Positions 1 through 8,608 of a stretch of 64,000 bases of DNA are shown here, in pieces. The translations under genes and the position numbers were made by a program. Source of the stretch: Curvibacter lanceolatus ATCC 14669 (lineage in GTDB: Bacteria; Pseudomonadota; Gammaproteobacteria; Burkholderiales; Burkholderiaceae_C); NCBI RefSeq assembly GCF_000381265.1, contig NZ_KB906258.1, positions 124,001 through 188,000 of the forward strand, read 5' to 3'. Within the stretch, counting starts at the first letter, position 1; each line of letters starts with the position of its first letter. The notes under the pieces were generated by a model. The model searched no databases, was not told the origin of the DNA, and saw only the letters and a program-made list of their open reading frames with translations.

Positions 1-422
1 ACATCCAGGTTGCGGTAATGGAAGAAAGCCTCCAACTTGGGCATGTACTTGACCAGGAAGCGCCGGTCCTGACCGATCGAATTGCCACACATGGGGGCTT
101 TGCCCTTGGGCACGTATTGGCGGATGAACTCGATCAAGCCAGCCTCGGCTTCGGCTTCGGTGGTGGTGGACGCCTTCACCTTGTCAATCAAGCCGCTGCG
201 CCCATGGGTGCCCTTGTTCCAGGCGTCCATCTTGTCGAGCTGCGCATCGCTTTGGTGAATCACGAAGACAGGGCCTTCAACGCGGGGCTCCAGATTCGGT
301 CCGGTCACGACCACAGCGATCTCGATCAGGCGGTCCACCTCGGGGTCGAGTCCGGTCATTTCGCAATCCAGCCACACCAGGTTGAGGTCGGATTTGCTCA
401 GGGGAGAAATGGTTTCTGACAT
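1..422 (-). CDS. orn: oligoribonuclease Orn (partial, 3' end outside window)
   Basis: DEDDh-type 3'-5' exoribonuclease that degrades 2-5 nt RNAs, including the pGpG left by c-di-GMP phosphodiesterases. The minus-strand frame starts at the ATG whose complement is at 420-422 and reads [20 protein letters not shown]; 140 codons are visible before the window edge. The first exonuclease motif is seen as WLDCEMTGL (Asp and Glu metal ligands at about residues 18-20), and the second region includes the [11 protein letters not shown] stretch. The family is about 180 residues, so roughly the last quarter is missing. It is divergent from the M48 protease gene with only about 36 bp between them. Family assignment is secure. 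Confidence 0.95.
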   Translation of the reverse strand, partial: MSETISPLSKSDLNLVWLDCEMTGLDPEVDRLIEIAVVVTGPNLEPRVEGPVFVIHQSDAQLDKMDAWNKGTHGRSGLIDKVKASTTTEAEAEAGLIEFIRQYVPKGKAPMCGNSIGQDRRFLVKYMPKLEAFFHYRNLD

Positions 423-458
423 GGGTCGATTGTCGCTGATGGCCTAAACTCCGCCACC

Positions 459-1736
459 ATGCCTGAAGCCTCCTCGACCCTGAACCCCGCGCTGCTACTC
501 ACCAGCGTTTTTGCGCTCGCCCTGGTGGGCAGTGTATTGCTGCGCCTGTGGCTGTCGTCACGGCAGATCCGCCATGTGGCCCTGAACCGCGCCTCGGTGC
601 CCACGCCGTTCGCCCAGAGCATTCCTCTGGCAGCCCATCAAAAGGCCGCCGATTACACCATCGCCAAGAGCCAGTTTGGCATGCTGGAGTTGGCCTGGAG
701 CACGGCCACCCTCATGGCATGGACGCTGCTGGGTGGCCTGGATGCCCTGAACCAGGCCCTGCTCGGCTGGCTGGGTGCTGGCATGGTGCAGCAACTGGCC
801 TTGCTGGGCGGCTTCGTGCTCATCGGCGGCCTGCTGGACCTGCCGTTCTCGCTCTACCAGACCTTTGTGATCGAAGAGCGCTTCGGCTTCAACAAGATCA
901 CCTGGCGTCTGTGGCTGGGCGACCTTCTGAAGTCCAGCCTGCTCGGCGTGCTGATCGGCCTGCCCCTGGCCAGCCTGATCCTCTGGCTGATGGGCAGCAC
1001 AGGGCGTTTCTGGTGGCTTTGGGCCTGGAGCACCTGGATGGCCTTCAGCCTGCTGATGATGATCGTCTTCCCCACCTTCATTGCGCCGCTGTTCAACAAG
1101 TTCCAGCCGCTGGAAGACGAAACGCTCAAGGCACGGGTGACGGCGCTGATGCAGCGCTGCGGCTTCTCGGCCAAAGGCCTGTTCGTGATGGATGGCAGCC
1201 GGCGCAGCGCCCATGGCAATGCCTATTTCACCGGCTTTGGCACCGCCAAGCGGGTGGTGTTTTTCGACACCCTGCTCAGCAAACTCTCGCCTGCAGAAGT
1301 CGATGCCGTGCTGGCCCATGAACTGGGGCACTTCAAACACAAGCACATCCTGAAGCGCCTGATCGGCGTGTTTGCCTTCAGCCTGGCCGGCTTTGCCTTG
1401 CTGGGCTGGGTGAGTGGCCAGGTGTGGTTCTTTGCCGGGCTGGGCGTACAGCCCTCACTGACGGGCGCCAATGATGCCCTGGCCTTGTTGCTGTTCATGC
1501 TGGTGGTGCCGGTCTTCAGCTTTTTTGTCTCGCCCTTGATGGCTCGCATGTCGCGACGCCACGAGTTCGAGGCCGACGCCTACGCCGTCGCGCAGACCGA
1601 CGGGCAGGCCCTGGCCAGCGCGCTGCTCAAGCTTTACGAGGACAATGCCTCCACGCTGACACCTGATCCGGTGTTTGCCAATTTTTACTACTCCCACCCT
1701 CCGGCCTCTGAACGGCTGGTCCGCCTGGGCACTTGA
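459..1736 (+). CDS. M48 family (Ste24/CAAX prenyl protease-like) zinc metallopeptidase
   Basis: Integral-membrane zinc protease of 425 residues. The catalytic motif HELGH is at residues 287-291, and a second glutamate ligand is plausible in the RRHEFEADAY stretch about 70 residues later, typical of the M48A (Ste24p/CAAX protease 1) group. Several hydrophobic segments surround the motif (about residues 7-27, 70-135, 165-205, 300-325, 340-365). The N-terminal peptidase M48 extension is present, so the protein looks full length. Bacterial members are thought to act in membrane-protein quality control; the substrate is not predictable here. It precedes phhB and rsgA on the same strand with a short gap, suggesting co-transcription. 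Confidence 0.92.
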   Translation: MPEASSTLNPALLLTSVFALALVGSVLLRLWLSSRQIRHVALNRASVPTPFAQSIPLAAHQKAADYTIAKSQFGMLELAWSTATLMAWTLLGGLDALNQALLGWLGAGMVQQLALLGGFVLIGGLLDLPFSLYQTFVIEERFGFNKITWRLWLGDLLKSSLLGVLIGLPLASLILWLMGSTGRFWWLWAWSTWMAFSLLMMIVFPTFIAPLFNKFQPLEDETLKARVTALMQRCGFSAKGLFVMDGSRRSAHGNAYFTGFGTAKRVVFFDTLLSKLSPAEVDAVLAHELGHFKHKHILKRLIGVFAFSLAGFALLGWVSGQVWFFAGLGVQPSLTGANDALALLLFMLVVPVFSFFVSPLMARMSRRHEFEADAYAVAQTDGQALASALLKLYEDNASTLTPDPVFANFYYSHPPASERLVRLGT

Positions 1737-1768
1737 AACGGTTTGGCTCCTGGCCCACACGCCCCTCC

Positions 1769-2128
1769 ATGAACGCCCCGCAATCCCCCTCCAAGCCAGA
1801 GCGCCCCTTGCGCGCTCTGAGCCCGACCGAAATCGTGACCCGCCTGGCCCGCCACCCAGGCTGGCGGCTCAACGGCGATGGCGCCGACATCTGCATCGAA
1901 AAGAGCTATGCCTTCACCAGCTATGGCGACACCATGGCCTTCGTCAATGCCGTGGCCTTCATCGCCCGCCGGCGCGATCACCATCCTGAATTGCTGGTGC
2001 GCCCCCACAGCTGCGTGGTTCGCTTCAACACCCACGATGTGAAAGGCCTGTCCGAGCGTGACTTCGATGCGGCCACCCTGGTCGATGCCCTCCTTGACAG
2101 CGACCCTGCAGGTAACTTCCGTGAGTGA
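1769..2128 (+). CDS. phhB: pterin-4a-carbinolamine dehydratase
   Basis: Predicted to dehydrate 4a-hydroxytetrahydrobiopterin, regenerating the pterin cofactor of aromatic amino acid hydroxylases. The 119-residue product has the family core: SYAFTSYGDTMAFVNAVA followed by the RRRDHHPELLV histidine motif and NTHDVKGLSERD. I start at the ATG at 1769 (MNAPQSPSKP), because the longer frame from a TTG at 1733 begins on top of the M48 stop codon and lacks family similarity. The gene ends inside the first codons of rsgA (8-nt overlap), suggesting translational coupling. No phenylalanine hydroxylase is in the window, so its partner enzyme is not shown. Confidence 0.9.
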   Translation: MNAPQSPSKPERPLRALSPTEIVTRLARHPGWRLNGDGADICIEKSYAFTSYGDTMAFVNAVAFIARRRDHHPELLVRPHSCVVRFNTHDVKGLSERDFDAATLVDALLDSDPAGNFRE

Positions 2129-3053
2129 GCGCCGCACCTTGCAAGAGGGCTTGGTGGTGGCCAGCCACGGGCGTCACTGTGTCGTCGAAAGCCCCGACGG
2201 CGTGAGGCGCATCTGCCACCCCCGTGGCAAGAAGAGTCAGGCCGTGGTGGGTGACCGTGTGAGCTGGTTGTCGGCCACACCGGGTCAAGGCGAGGAAGGC
2301 ACCATCGAGAAGGTGCTGCCGCGCAAGAATCTTTTCTACCGGCAAGACGAGATCCGCACCAAGTCGTTTGCCGCCAACCTTGATCAGGTGCTGATCCTGG
2401 TGGCCGCCGAGCCCGAGTTTTCGGCGCACCAGCTCTCGCGCGCCCTGATCGCGGCCGAAGCCGAGCACATCACTCCGATCATCGGCCTCAACAAAAGCGA
2501 CCTGGTCGAGCCCTTCGCCCGCGCCTGGGCCCGGCTGGCGCCCTACCGGCACATGCATTACGGCGTCATGCCCTTGTCGCTCAAGAAGTCGGGCGAGGTC
2601 GACCGCGAACACCTGCTGCGTCTGCTGAGCCACAAGAACACCCTGGTGCTGGGCCCCTCTGGCTCGGGCAAAAGCACCTTGATCAATCTGCTGGTGCCAG
2701 GCGCCCTGGTCGAAACGCAGGAGATTTCACAGGCCTTGAACTCGGGCAAGCACACGACCACCAGCACCTCCTGGTACTGGGTGGACGCAGAGCGCCAGAC
2801 GGGGCTGATCGATTCGCCGGGCTTTCAGGAGTTCGGGCTGCATCACATCGACCCCGCCCAATTGGCGGCCTACATGCCCGACCTCAAGCCCCATGTGGCG
2901 AACTGCAAGTTCTACAACTGCACCCATCTGCACGAGCCGGGCTGCGGGGTCATGGCCGCGGTGAGCACCGAGGACCGACCAGACGCCATCAGCGAGCAAC
3001 GCTACCGCATCTATGCGGACCTGTTCGCTGAGCTGAGCCAGAGCCGGTATTGA
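2121..3053 (+). CDS. rsgA: ribosome small subunit-dependent GTPase A
   Basis: Circularly permuted GTPase that assists late 30S subunit maturation. The 310-residue product has an N-terminal OB-fold (EGLVVASHGRHCVVE onward), G4 (NKSD) before the P-loop GPSGSGKST, then DSPG (G3), and a C-terminal zinc-binding knuckle with Cys and His in NCKFYNCTHLHEPGCGV. The order G4-G1-G3 is the hallmark of the permuted family. I start at the GTG at 2121 (VSERRTLQEG); upstream in-frame ATGs lie deep in phhB and would add an unrelated leader. It overlaps phhB by 8 nt. The TGA stop is followed by two further in-frame TGA codons inside a 12-bp tandem repeat. Confidence 0.96.
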   Translation: MSERRTLQEGLVVASHGRHCVVESPDGVRRICHPRGKKSQAVVGDRVSWLSATPGQGEEGTIEKVLPRKNLFYRQDEIRTKSFAANLDQVLILVAAEPEFSAHQLSRALIAAEAEHITPIIGLNKSDLVEPFARAWARLAPYRHMHYGVMPLSLKKSGEVDREHLLRLLSHKNTLVLGPSGSGKSTLINLLVPGALVETQEISQALNSGKHTTTSTSWYWVDAERQTGLIDSPGFQEFGLHHIDPAQLAAYMPDLKPHVANCKFYNCTHLHEPGCGVMAAVSTEDRPDAISEQRYRIYADLFAELSQSRY

Positions 3054-3086
3054 GGCCACTACTGAGGCAATTACTGAGGCCATAAC
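3051..3086. repeat. three 12-bp tandem repeats beginning with the rsgA stop codon
   Basis: Three consecutive 12-bp units (TGAGGCCACTAC, TGAGGCAATTAC, TGAGGCCATAAC) start exactly at the rsgA TGA. Because 12 is a multiple of three, each unit presents another in-frame TGA at 3063 and 3075. It may be a simple slippage duplication; the effect is a triple stop. Confidence 0.75.
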
Positions 3087-3108
3087 GGCCTCGCCAGCCG
3101 ATCAGGCT
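3076..3108 (-). terminator. paired hairpins at the 3' end of hisC, possible terminator region between convergent rsgA and hisC
   Basis: Two adjacent perfect hairpins are visible: GAGGCC-ATAAC-GGCCTC at 3076-3092 and GCCAGCC-GATCA-GGCTGGC at about 3093-3111. The hisC stop codon lies in the loop of the second. Neither is followed by a convincing U-run, so intrinsic termination is uncertain, but the position between two convergent genes fits. Confidence 0.4.
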
Positions 3109-4181
3109 GGCAACAAAGGACGCAGTGCCTCGACCAGTGCTTGACACTGGTCCGGGGTGCCCACCGTGATGCGCAGGTACTGCTCGATGCGCGGCAGCCG
3201 GAAGTGACGTACCAGCACGGCGCGTTCGCGCAGCCCGGCAGCCAACAAACCCGCATCACAAGCCGGGTGGCGCACAAACAGGAAGTTGGCCTGCGAGGGC
3301 AGCACCTCAAAGCCCAGGTCTTCAAGCTGCAAGGCCAGGCCTTCGCGGCTGTGCATCACGGCCTGGCGGGTCTGATCGAAGTAGGCCTGGTCCTCATAGG
3401 CCGCCTGCGCTCCGGCCTGGGCCAATTTGTCGAGGGGGTAGGAATTGAAGCTGTTCTTGACCCGTTCCAGGGCGTCGATGAGGTGACGCTGCCCCATCGC
3501 CACCCCGACCCGCAGGCCTGCGAGCGAACGCGACTTGGACAACGTGTGCACCACCAGCAAATTGGGATGCTGCTCGATCAAGGACACAGCGCTTTGAGCG
3601 CCGAAATCAACATAGGCCTCATCCACCAACACAACCCTGTCGGGATGCAGAAGCAGCAGGCGCTGGATCTCGGCCAAGGGCAAGCCGATGCCGGTGGGCG
3701 CATTGGGATTGGCCACCACCACCCCCGCCACCACGGTGGCCGGCGGTGCGACCAGGTCGGAAACCTCAAGATGCAGGTCGTCGCGCAAGGGGACCTTCAG
3801 CGCCGGAATGCCATACAGATCGCAATAGACGCTGTAGAAACTGTAGGTGATGTCCGGCATCAGCAGGGGGGCTCCGCCCTGCTGGAAAAAAGCTTGGAAT
3901 GCGTGTGCCAGCACCTCATCCGACCCATTGCCCACAAACACCTCACCCCACTGCAAGCCATGGTGGGCCGCAATGGTGCGACGCAATTCAATGGACTCCG
4001 GATCGGGGTAACGCTCCAGGCCTGAGCGGGTGGCGGCGTTGATGGCAGCCAGCACCTGAGGCGATGGGGGGTAAGGGTTCTCGTTGGTGTTGAGCTTGAC
4101 CAGACCGGCCATGCGTGGCTGTTCGCCAGGCACATAGGGCTTGAGCGTGCCCACCAGAGGGCTCCAGAAACTCGGATTCAT
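3102..4181 (-). CDS. hisC: histidinol-phosphate aminotransferase
   Basis: PLP-dependent class I/II aminotransferase of histidine biosynthesis, converting imidazole acetol phosphate and glutamate to histidinol phosphate. The 359-residue product begins [20 protein letters not shown] and carries the family [12 protein letters not shown] motif near residue 30, the VDEAYVDFG motif, and the PLP lysine in [15 protein letters not shown]. Length and motifs are those of a complete HisC. It is not beside other his genes, so it may be a second HisC or one with aromatic aminotransferase activity, which is common in this family. The next gene on this strand upstream is about 105 bp away. Confidence 0.92.
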   Translation of the reverse strand: MNPSFWSPLVGTLKPYVPGEQPRMAGLVKLNTNENPYPPSPQVLAAINAATRSGLERYPDPESIELRRTIAAHHGLQWGEVFVGNGSDEVLAHAFQAFFQQGGAPLLMPDITYSFYSVYCDLYGIPALKVPLRDDLHLEVSDLVAPPATVVAGVVVANPNAPTGIGLPLAEIQRLLLLHPDRVVLVDEAYVDFGAQSAVSLIEQHPNLLVVHTLSKSRSLAGLRVGVAMGQRHLIDALERVKNSFNSYPLDKLAQAGAQAAYEDQAYFDQTRQAVMHSREGLALQLEDLGFEVLPSQANFLFVRHPACDAGLLAAGLRERAVLVRHFRLPRIEQYLRITVGTPDQCQALVEALRPLLPA

Positions 4182-4286
4182 GACAGAGATCTCGCTTGGA
4201 TGAGTGCCCCAGGTCGCAGGGCTGAATCAGATAGGGAGGTGTGCAAGCCCAAAGCGATCAGGCATGCGGTGCTCAAAAAGGCACCC

Positions 4287-5282
4287 TCAACCCAGCAGGC
4301 GCGCCAGCGTCAACAAGGCCAACAACACCATCCACACCACGACCGAGCGCCACACCAGGCCCACGATCTGGGCCAGATGGGCGACTTCGGGCTCACGGCC
4401 GGGCGTGCTGTCACTGTCCGCAGACTCGGCATCGGCCTCACCTGCCGAAAACTCAGGCAGTTGCGAAGGCAAAGCCGTGACCTTCAAGGCTTCGCCCCCC
4501 AGCCGCACGTTGATGGCACCTGCCGTCGCAGCCAGCACCACACCGTCGTTATCGTTGGGAAAGCGTTGCGCGTGGTAGCGCCATCCGTCGATGGCTTCCT
4601 CGAAGTTGCCGACCACGGCAAACACCAACGCCGTCAGGCGGGCGGGCAGCCAATCGATCACCGTCCAGGTCTGGGCCGCGGCGCGCTGAAGCGCTTCGCT
4701 GACAGCTTCCTGACCCACCCGGTTGCGATAGCGCCAATAACGCGAGACAAACTCGGCCAGCCGGTAGATCACGGCCCCGGCAGGCCCCAGGCCCACGGCA
4801 GCCAATACAGAGTACCAGGCCAGCACACCAAACACATGGCGGTGCGCCGCCAGCACCGAATACTCGATCACGTGACGAACGATCTCACTGCGCGGCAGCT
4901 CGCTCGCGTCCACCTGTTGCCACTGGGCCAGCAACTCGCGTGCACGTGCCTCGTCACCCTCTTCCAGGGCATCGCGGATATCGGTGAAGTGGTGACTGAA
5001 CTGCCTGAACCCCAGGGTGACGTACAACACGGCCACGTTCCAGAGCATGGCCGCCGGCCAGCCCACGAACACCCACAGCAACCAGTGGATCGCCAGAGCC
5101 ACCAGCGCCGGAAACAGCACCGCCAGGCCCCAGGTGATCCAGCCATGCTGGGGTTTGCCGGCATCAAAATTGCGGCTGGCGGTGCGTGCCCAGGCGCGCA
5201 ATCCCGCATGAATCGGGTTGCTGCGCCCCAGGGGCCGGGCCTGCTCGATCAACAAAGCCAAAAGAATGGCGAAAAAACTCAT
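4287..5282 (-). CDS. CobD/CbiB family membrane protein
   Basis: 331-residue integral membrane protein beginning MSFFAILLALLIEQARPLGR, with the early LIEQ...RP pattern, hydrophobic segments at about residues 50-75 and 155-185 and a C-terminal anchor (about 310-330), and the RVGQEAVSEALQ and DWLPARLTALVF stretches typical of the CobD/CbiB family. True CbiB makes adenosylcobinamide phosphate in B12 synthesis. Members next to housekeeping genes in Comamonadaceae are annotated only by family, and there are no other cobalamin genes here, so a B12 role is not demonstrated. The regulatory-protein AmpE family is a related alternative. It lies about 45 bp downstream of the Nudix gene on the same strand. 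Confidence 0.75.
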   Translation of the reverse strand: MSFFAILLALLIEQARPLGRSNPIHAGLRAWARTASRNFDAGKPQHGWITWGLAVLFPALVALAIHWLLWVFVGWPAAMLWNVAVLYVTLGFRQFSHHFTDIRDALEEGDEARARELLAQWQQVDASELPRSEIVRHVIEYSVLAAHRHVFGVLAWYSVLAAVGLGPAGAVIYRLAEFVSRYWRYRNRVGQEAVSEALQRAAAQTWTVIDWLPARLTALVFAVVGNFEEAIDGWRYHAQRFPNDNDGVVLAATAGAINVRLGGEALKVTALPSQLPEFSAGEADAESADSDSTPGREPEVAHLAQIVGLVWRSVVVWMVLLALLTLARLLG

Positions 5283-5327
5283 GCTGCGATGATACCGGGG
5301 GCTGTTACTGCTTCTGCGTCGCGGCCC

Positions 5328-6032
5328 TCAAGCCGCCAGAAATCGGTAGAAATTGCGCAACATGCCTGCCGTGGCACCCCAGATGAAACGCTCCTGCTCG
5401 CCATCCATCCAGGGCATTGAAAACCATTCACGCCGCACGCCTTCGGCCTCATAGGCATGCCGCCGGTGGTTCGCTGGGTTCATCAAAAACGCCAACGGAA
5501 CCTCAAAGGCCGAGGCCACCTCATCGGGGTTGAGTTGCAGGTTGAATCCTGGGCTGACCAAACCCACCACCGGGGTGACGATGTAAGCCGTGCCCGTGGT
5601 GTAGATGGGCAAGCTGCCCAGGACATGCACATGCTCAGGGGCCAGCCCCACCTCCTCCTGGGCTTCGCGCAGGGCTGTGGCCGCAGGCGAGGTGTCGGTG
5701 TCGTCCATACGCCCCCCCGGAAAGGCGACCTGCCCAGAGTGCGTCGACAGATGCTCGGTGCGCTGGGTGAGCAAGACGGTCGGCTCATCGCGCAGCACGA
5801 TGGGCACCAGCACCGAGGCCTGAGCGGGCTGCCGATTGGCAAAGCGCCGCTCCATCGTCACTTCGGGCTGCCAGCTTGGCGGCAGCGCAAACCGCTTTGC
5901 CAAGGCCTCAGGACGCAGCCGATCAGCGCCCACGGCAGGCAAATCGGCATCGGTGCGCAGCACAGGCACCGCACGCGGGTCAAAGTTCGGCAGGCGGGAC
6001 AGGAGCGTGAGGGCAGAGGTGTCAGTGCTCAA
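5328..6032 (-). CDS. Nudix hydrolase, CoA pyrophosphatase-like
   Basis: 234-residue Nudix enzyme related to the CoA pyrophosphatase NudL/YeaB group. The Nudix box is intact: GGRMDDTDTSPAATALREAQ followed directly by EEVGL, fitting GX5EX7REUXEEXGU with an extended start. An upstream region (QRTEHLSTHSGQVAFPGG) matches the UPF0035 motif that marks CoA pyrophosphatases. The substrate is inferred from these two motifs only. It sits downstream of the rplS terminator on the same strand, so it probably has its own promoter in the 115-bp gap. Confidence 0.87.
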   Translation of the reverse strand: MSTDTSALTLLSRLPNFDPRAVPVLRTDADLPAVGADRLRPEALAKRFALPPSWQPEVTMERRFANRQPAQASVLVPIVLRDEPTVLLTQRTEHLSTHSGQVAFPGGRMDDTDTSPAATALREAQEEVGLAPEHVHVLGSLPIYTTGTAYIVTPVVGLVSPGFNLQLNPDEVASAFEVPLAFLMNPANHRRHAYEAEGVRREWFSMPWMDGEQERFIWGATAGMLRNFYRFLAA

Positions 6033-6091
6033 GGGAGTGCCCCTGGGAGGAAAACTAGGATGAGACCAACAAGGCGATGGTCAGCAGAAAC

Positions 6092-6127
6092 AAAAAAGCC
6101 GCTGACAGCATGGGCTGCAGCGGCTTT
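6092..6127 (-). terminator. rho-independent terminator of the rpsP-rimM-trmD-rplS operon
   Basis: On the minus strand, about 20 bp after the rplS stop, AAAGCCGCTG pairs perfectly with CAGCGGCTTT (arms 6118-6127 and 6095-6104) around a 13-nt loop. The descending strand runs into six consecutive U residues. This is a textbook intrinsic terminator. Confidence 0.9.
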
Positions 6128-6147
6128 CCCGGACGAAGCTATCAAGC

Positions 6148-6531
6148 TCAGGCGGCAGCAGCCACCTTGTTGACACGCGCCGGCAGCTTTTCCTTGATGC
6201 GAGCCGACTTGCCGCTGCGCGAACGCAGGTAGTACAGCTTGGCACGACGGACATCGCCACGACGCTTGACTTCGATGCTGGCGATCAGCGGGCTGTAGGT
6301 TTGGAACGTACGCTCCACGCCTTCGCCGCTCGAGATCTTGCGCACGATGAAGCCACTGTTGAGGCCGCGGTTGCGCTTGGCGATCACGACGCCTTCGAAA
6401 GCCTGAACGCGCTTGCGGGTGCCTTCAACCACGTTCACGCTGACGATCACGGTGTCGCCAGGGGCGAACTCGGGAATGGTCTTGTTCAGGCGAGCAATTT
6501 CTTCTTGCTCAAGAGTTTGGATCAGATTCAT
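6148..6531 (-). CDS. rplS: 50S ribosomal protein L19
   Basis: Ribosomal protein at the 30S-50S interface. The 127-residue product starts [20 protein letters not shown] and contains [20 protein letters not shown] and the conserved [21 protein letters not shown] start at the ATG complementary to 6529-6531, matching the invariant L19 N-terminus; the frame extends upstream by 19 codons without similarity. It is the last gene of the rpsP operon but is separated from trmD by an unusually long 226-bp gap with a possible promoter of its own. A strong terminator follows. Confidence 0.98.
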   Translation of the reverse strand: MNLIQTLEQEEIARLNKTIPEFAPGDTVIVSVNVVEGTRKRVQAFEGVVIAKRNRGLNSGFIVRKISSGEGVERTFQTYSPLIASIEVKRRGDVRRAKLYYLRSRSGKSARIKEKLPARVNKVAAAA

Positions 6532-6690
6532 GAGGACCTCATACGATCTTGCCCGCGCCATGATTGGCAGTGTCGGAATGACTTGCACCTTGCTGCACAG
6601 GCCTGAAGCGAGACACCGTGCCTGCGCACAACGCCCACCCCATGCCTCGTGGACAATTTCCGAAGAGAACTTCGAAGAATTTTCAAGGTG

Positions 6691-6750
6691 GCTCGCTCTA
6701 AAAAATCACAGAGCAAGCGGCCGGCCAGAGGATCGAAAAGCCTTTGATTA
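6691..6750 (-). promoter_or_regulatory. leader region of rplS: possible internal promoter and hairpin
   Basis: In the 226-bp trmD-rplS gap a perfect minus-strand -10 hexamer TATAAT lies at 6745-6750, with only a weak -35 (TGGTCA, about 16 bp further upstream). About 30 bp downstream of it is a 9-bp stem (arms 6710-6718 and 6691-6699, one G-U pair) whose loop contains a U-run. Together they suggest rplS has its own transcription start and a structured leader of roughly 200 nt. It is pattern-based only. Confidence 0.4.
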
Positions 6751-6757
6751 TAACCAA

Positions 6758-7537
6758 TCAGGAATTTCTGACCAGAGCAGCCTCATCCTTGGCATTCAGC
6801 AGGCCAGCCTCACGCGCGGCGACGATCAGCTCCGGGCGGTGTTGTGCTGTGATGCGCAAGCGCTCATCCCGCCGCCAACGCTCGATGTGCGCATGGTGGC
6901 CCGACAGCAGCACGTCCGGCACGGGCACCGGTGCAGCGCCCTCAGCGGGCTGCCAGACTTCCGGTCGGGTGTAATGCGGGCAGTCGAGCAAACCATCCAG
7001 CGCAGGGTTGAAGCTGTCGAACTGGTGACTGCCCTCGTCATTGAGCACACCGGGCTGCAAGCGCGTGACAGCATCGATCAGGGCCATCGCGGCAATTTCG
7101 CCCCCCGACAGCACGAAGTCACCCAGACTGATCTGAGCATCCACATGGGCATCGATGAAGCGCTGGTCGATGCCCTCGTAGCGGCCGCACAGCAGAATCG
7201 CACCCGGGCTTTGCGCCCACCGCTCCACCGCAGGGTGGTTGAGAGCCTGCCCAATGGGCGAGAACAGCACCACTGGGGCTCGCTCGGGCTCGGCCAGGCT
7301 GGCTCGGTCGGCACGGATGGCCTGCAGGCAGCGCTCCAGAGGCTCGATCATCATGACCATGCCGGGCCCACCACCGAAAGGCCGATCGTCCACACGCCGA
7401 TAGTTGCCCTGCGCGAAATCGCGCGGATTCCAGAGACGAACGCTCACCTGGCCCGAAGCGTAGGCCCGGCGTGTCACGCCGGCGGCCAGAAACGGCTCGA
7501 ACAACTCGGGGAACAGGGTGATGACGTCAAATCGCAT
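6758..7537 (-). CDS. trmD: tRNA (guanine(37)-N1)-methyltransferase
   Basis: SPOUT-class methyltransferase making m1G37 in tRNAs, preventing +1 frameshifting. The 259-residue product starts MRFDVITLFPELFEPF. It carries the N-terminal WNPRDFAQGNYRRVDDRPFG substrate-binding stretch, the SAM-binding trefoil-knot segments CGRYEGIDQRF and SLGDFVLSGGE, and the DSF region DEGSHQFDSF. I use the ATG at 7535-7537; in-frame codons upstream overlap rimM without similarity. It follows rimM by 19 bp in the standard order. Confidence 0.98.
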   Translation of the reverse strand: MRFDVITLFPELFEPFLAAGVTRRAYASGQVSVRLWNPRDFAQGNYRRVDDRPFGGGPGMVMMIEPLERCLQAIRADRASLAEPERAPVVLFSPIGQALNHPAVERWAQSPGAILLCGRYEGIDQRFIDAHVDAQISLGDFVLSGGEIAAMALIDAVTRLQPGVLNDEGSHQFDSFNPALDGLLDCPHYTRPEVWQPAEGAAPVPVPDVLLSGHHAHIERWRRDERLRITAQHRPELIVAAREAGLLNAKDEAALVRNS

Positions 7538-7556
7538 GGGTCGCTGCCGGCTCGGC

Positions 7557-8129
7557 TCAGTAATCCGGCTGCCAATCGACGGTGATGCAGCGGCCCGCCA
7601 GATCCACCTTGTCCACATAGGCCGATACGAAGGGCACCATGCGCTCCAGGGTCTTGCCGTCCTGTTCGTAGGCAATCACCAGCACGGTCTGGGGCCCAGT
7701 GTGCATCAGATCGCGCACCACGCCGAGGGCCAGGCCTTCGCGGTTCACCACGTTCAAGCCCAACAGATCCACCCAGTAGTACTCATCGGTGGCCGCGGTC
7801 GGGAAGCTGGAGCGGGGCACGAAGATGCGCGCGCCCTTCAAGGCTTCGGCGGCATTGCGATCGGGCACATCGTGTGCTGTGGCCACCACGGAGTCTGAGT
7901 GTTCCTTGGCTTCCTTGATGGCCAGGCGCACCGTGCCGGTGAAGGTCTTGGCCCCTTTCTCAGCAGGCTGCAAGTACCAGCGCTTGGATGAAAACAAGGC
8001 TTCTGGCGTTGCGCTGTAAGGCAACACGCGGAACCAGCCTTTGATGCCCCAGGCATCGGCAATGCGGCCCACCTCGATGGCATCGGCCGGAAGTTCAGCC
8101 GCCTCGAGCGGGGGAAAGTTCTGTGACAT
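7557..8129 (-). CDS. rimM: 16S rRNA processing protein RimM
   Basis: 30S assembly factor that binds S19. The 190-residue product has the N-terminal RimM motif VGRIADAWGIKGWFRV (residues 21-36) and the C-terminal PRC-barrel region YYWVDLLGLNVVNREG...DLMHTGPQTVLVI, ending with MVPFVSAYVDKVDLAGRCI. It lies between rpsP (about 108 bp upstream) and trmD in the conserved operon. Confidence 0.96.
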   Translation of the reverse strand: MSQNFPPLEAAELPADAIEVGRIADAWGIKGWFRVLPYSATPEALFSSKRWYLQPAEKGAKTFTGTVRLAIKEAKEHSDSVVATAHDVPDRNAAEALKGARIFVPRSSFPTAATDEYYWVDLLGLNVVNREGLALGVVRDLMHTGPQTVLVIAYEQDGKTLERMVPFVSAYVDKVDLAGRCITVDWQPDY

Positions 8130-8237
8130 GAAAATGCAGGCCCCAAAAAAATTCAGGCCGGCGGTGCGAACACTGCCGGCCTGTCTGTGCGCTCAATCAG
8201 CAAAGCGAAGAGCGTGCGGATTGAACGCGTGGCGCGA

Positions 8238-8489
8238 TCAGGCAGCCTTCTTGGCGAGTTGCTTGATCAGGCGTTCCACGGTGTCGGAAGCCTGGGCGCC
8301 AACGCCCTTCCAGTAGGTCAGACGGTCTTGCGCGATGCGCAGGCCTTCTTCCGATTCCTTGGCGCTGGGGTTGTAAAAACCCAGACGTTCAATGAAGCGG
8401 CCATCGCGACGTTCGCGCTTGTCTGCGACGACGATGTTGTAAAACGGACGGGCCTTGGAGCCGCCGCGGGAGAGTCGAATGACGACCAT
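8238..8489 (-). CDS. rpsP: 30S ribosomal protein S16
   Basis: Small-subunit assembly protein, 83 residues, with the diagnostic N-terminus [20 protein letters not shown] followed by [20 protein letters not shown]. Length and sequence are fully typical. It is the first gene of the rpsP-rimM-trmD-rplS operon. A good -10 hexamer is found about 100 bp upstream. Confidence 0.98.
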   Translation of the reverse strand: MVVIRLSRGGSKARPFYNIVVADKRERRDGRFIERLGFYNPSAKESEEGLRIAQDRLTYWKGVGAQASDTVERLIKQLAKKAA

Positions 8490-8586
8490 GATTTATCCTT
8501 GGGTGGTGGAATTTCTTCCGAAATTTCTTCCAGCGTTGAGACACGCGACATAGCCACCCGGCCAGCGACACGCTGAAAAGCTCACG

Positions 8587-8592
8587 ATTATA
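8587..8592 (-). promoter_or_regulatory. -10 hexamer, candidate promoter of the rpsP operon
   Basis: The minus strand reads TATAAT here, 98 bp upstream of the rpsP start and 17 bp before the divergent acetyltransferase gene. No strong -35 is visible at the right distance (nearest GGCATG), so the call rests on the perfect -10 and on position. Confidence 0.45.
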
Positions 8593-8608
8593 ACCGTTTC
8601 ACATTTTC

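Noticed and set aside
1733-1768. TTG start for phhB at 1733
   Set aside because: It begins on the M48 stop codon, and the added residues do not belong to the family; the ATG at 1769 fits better.
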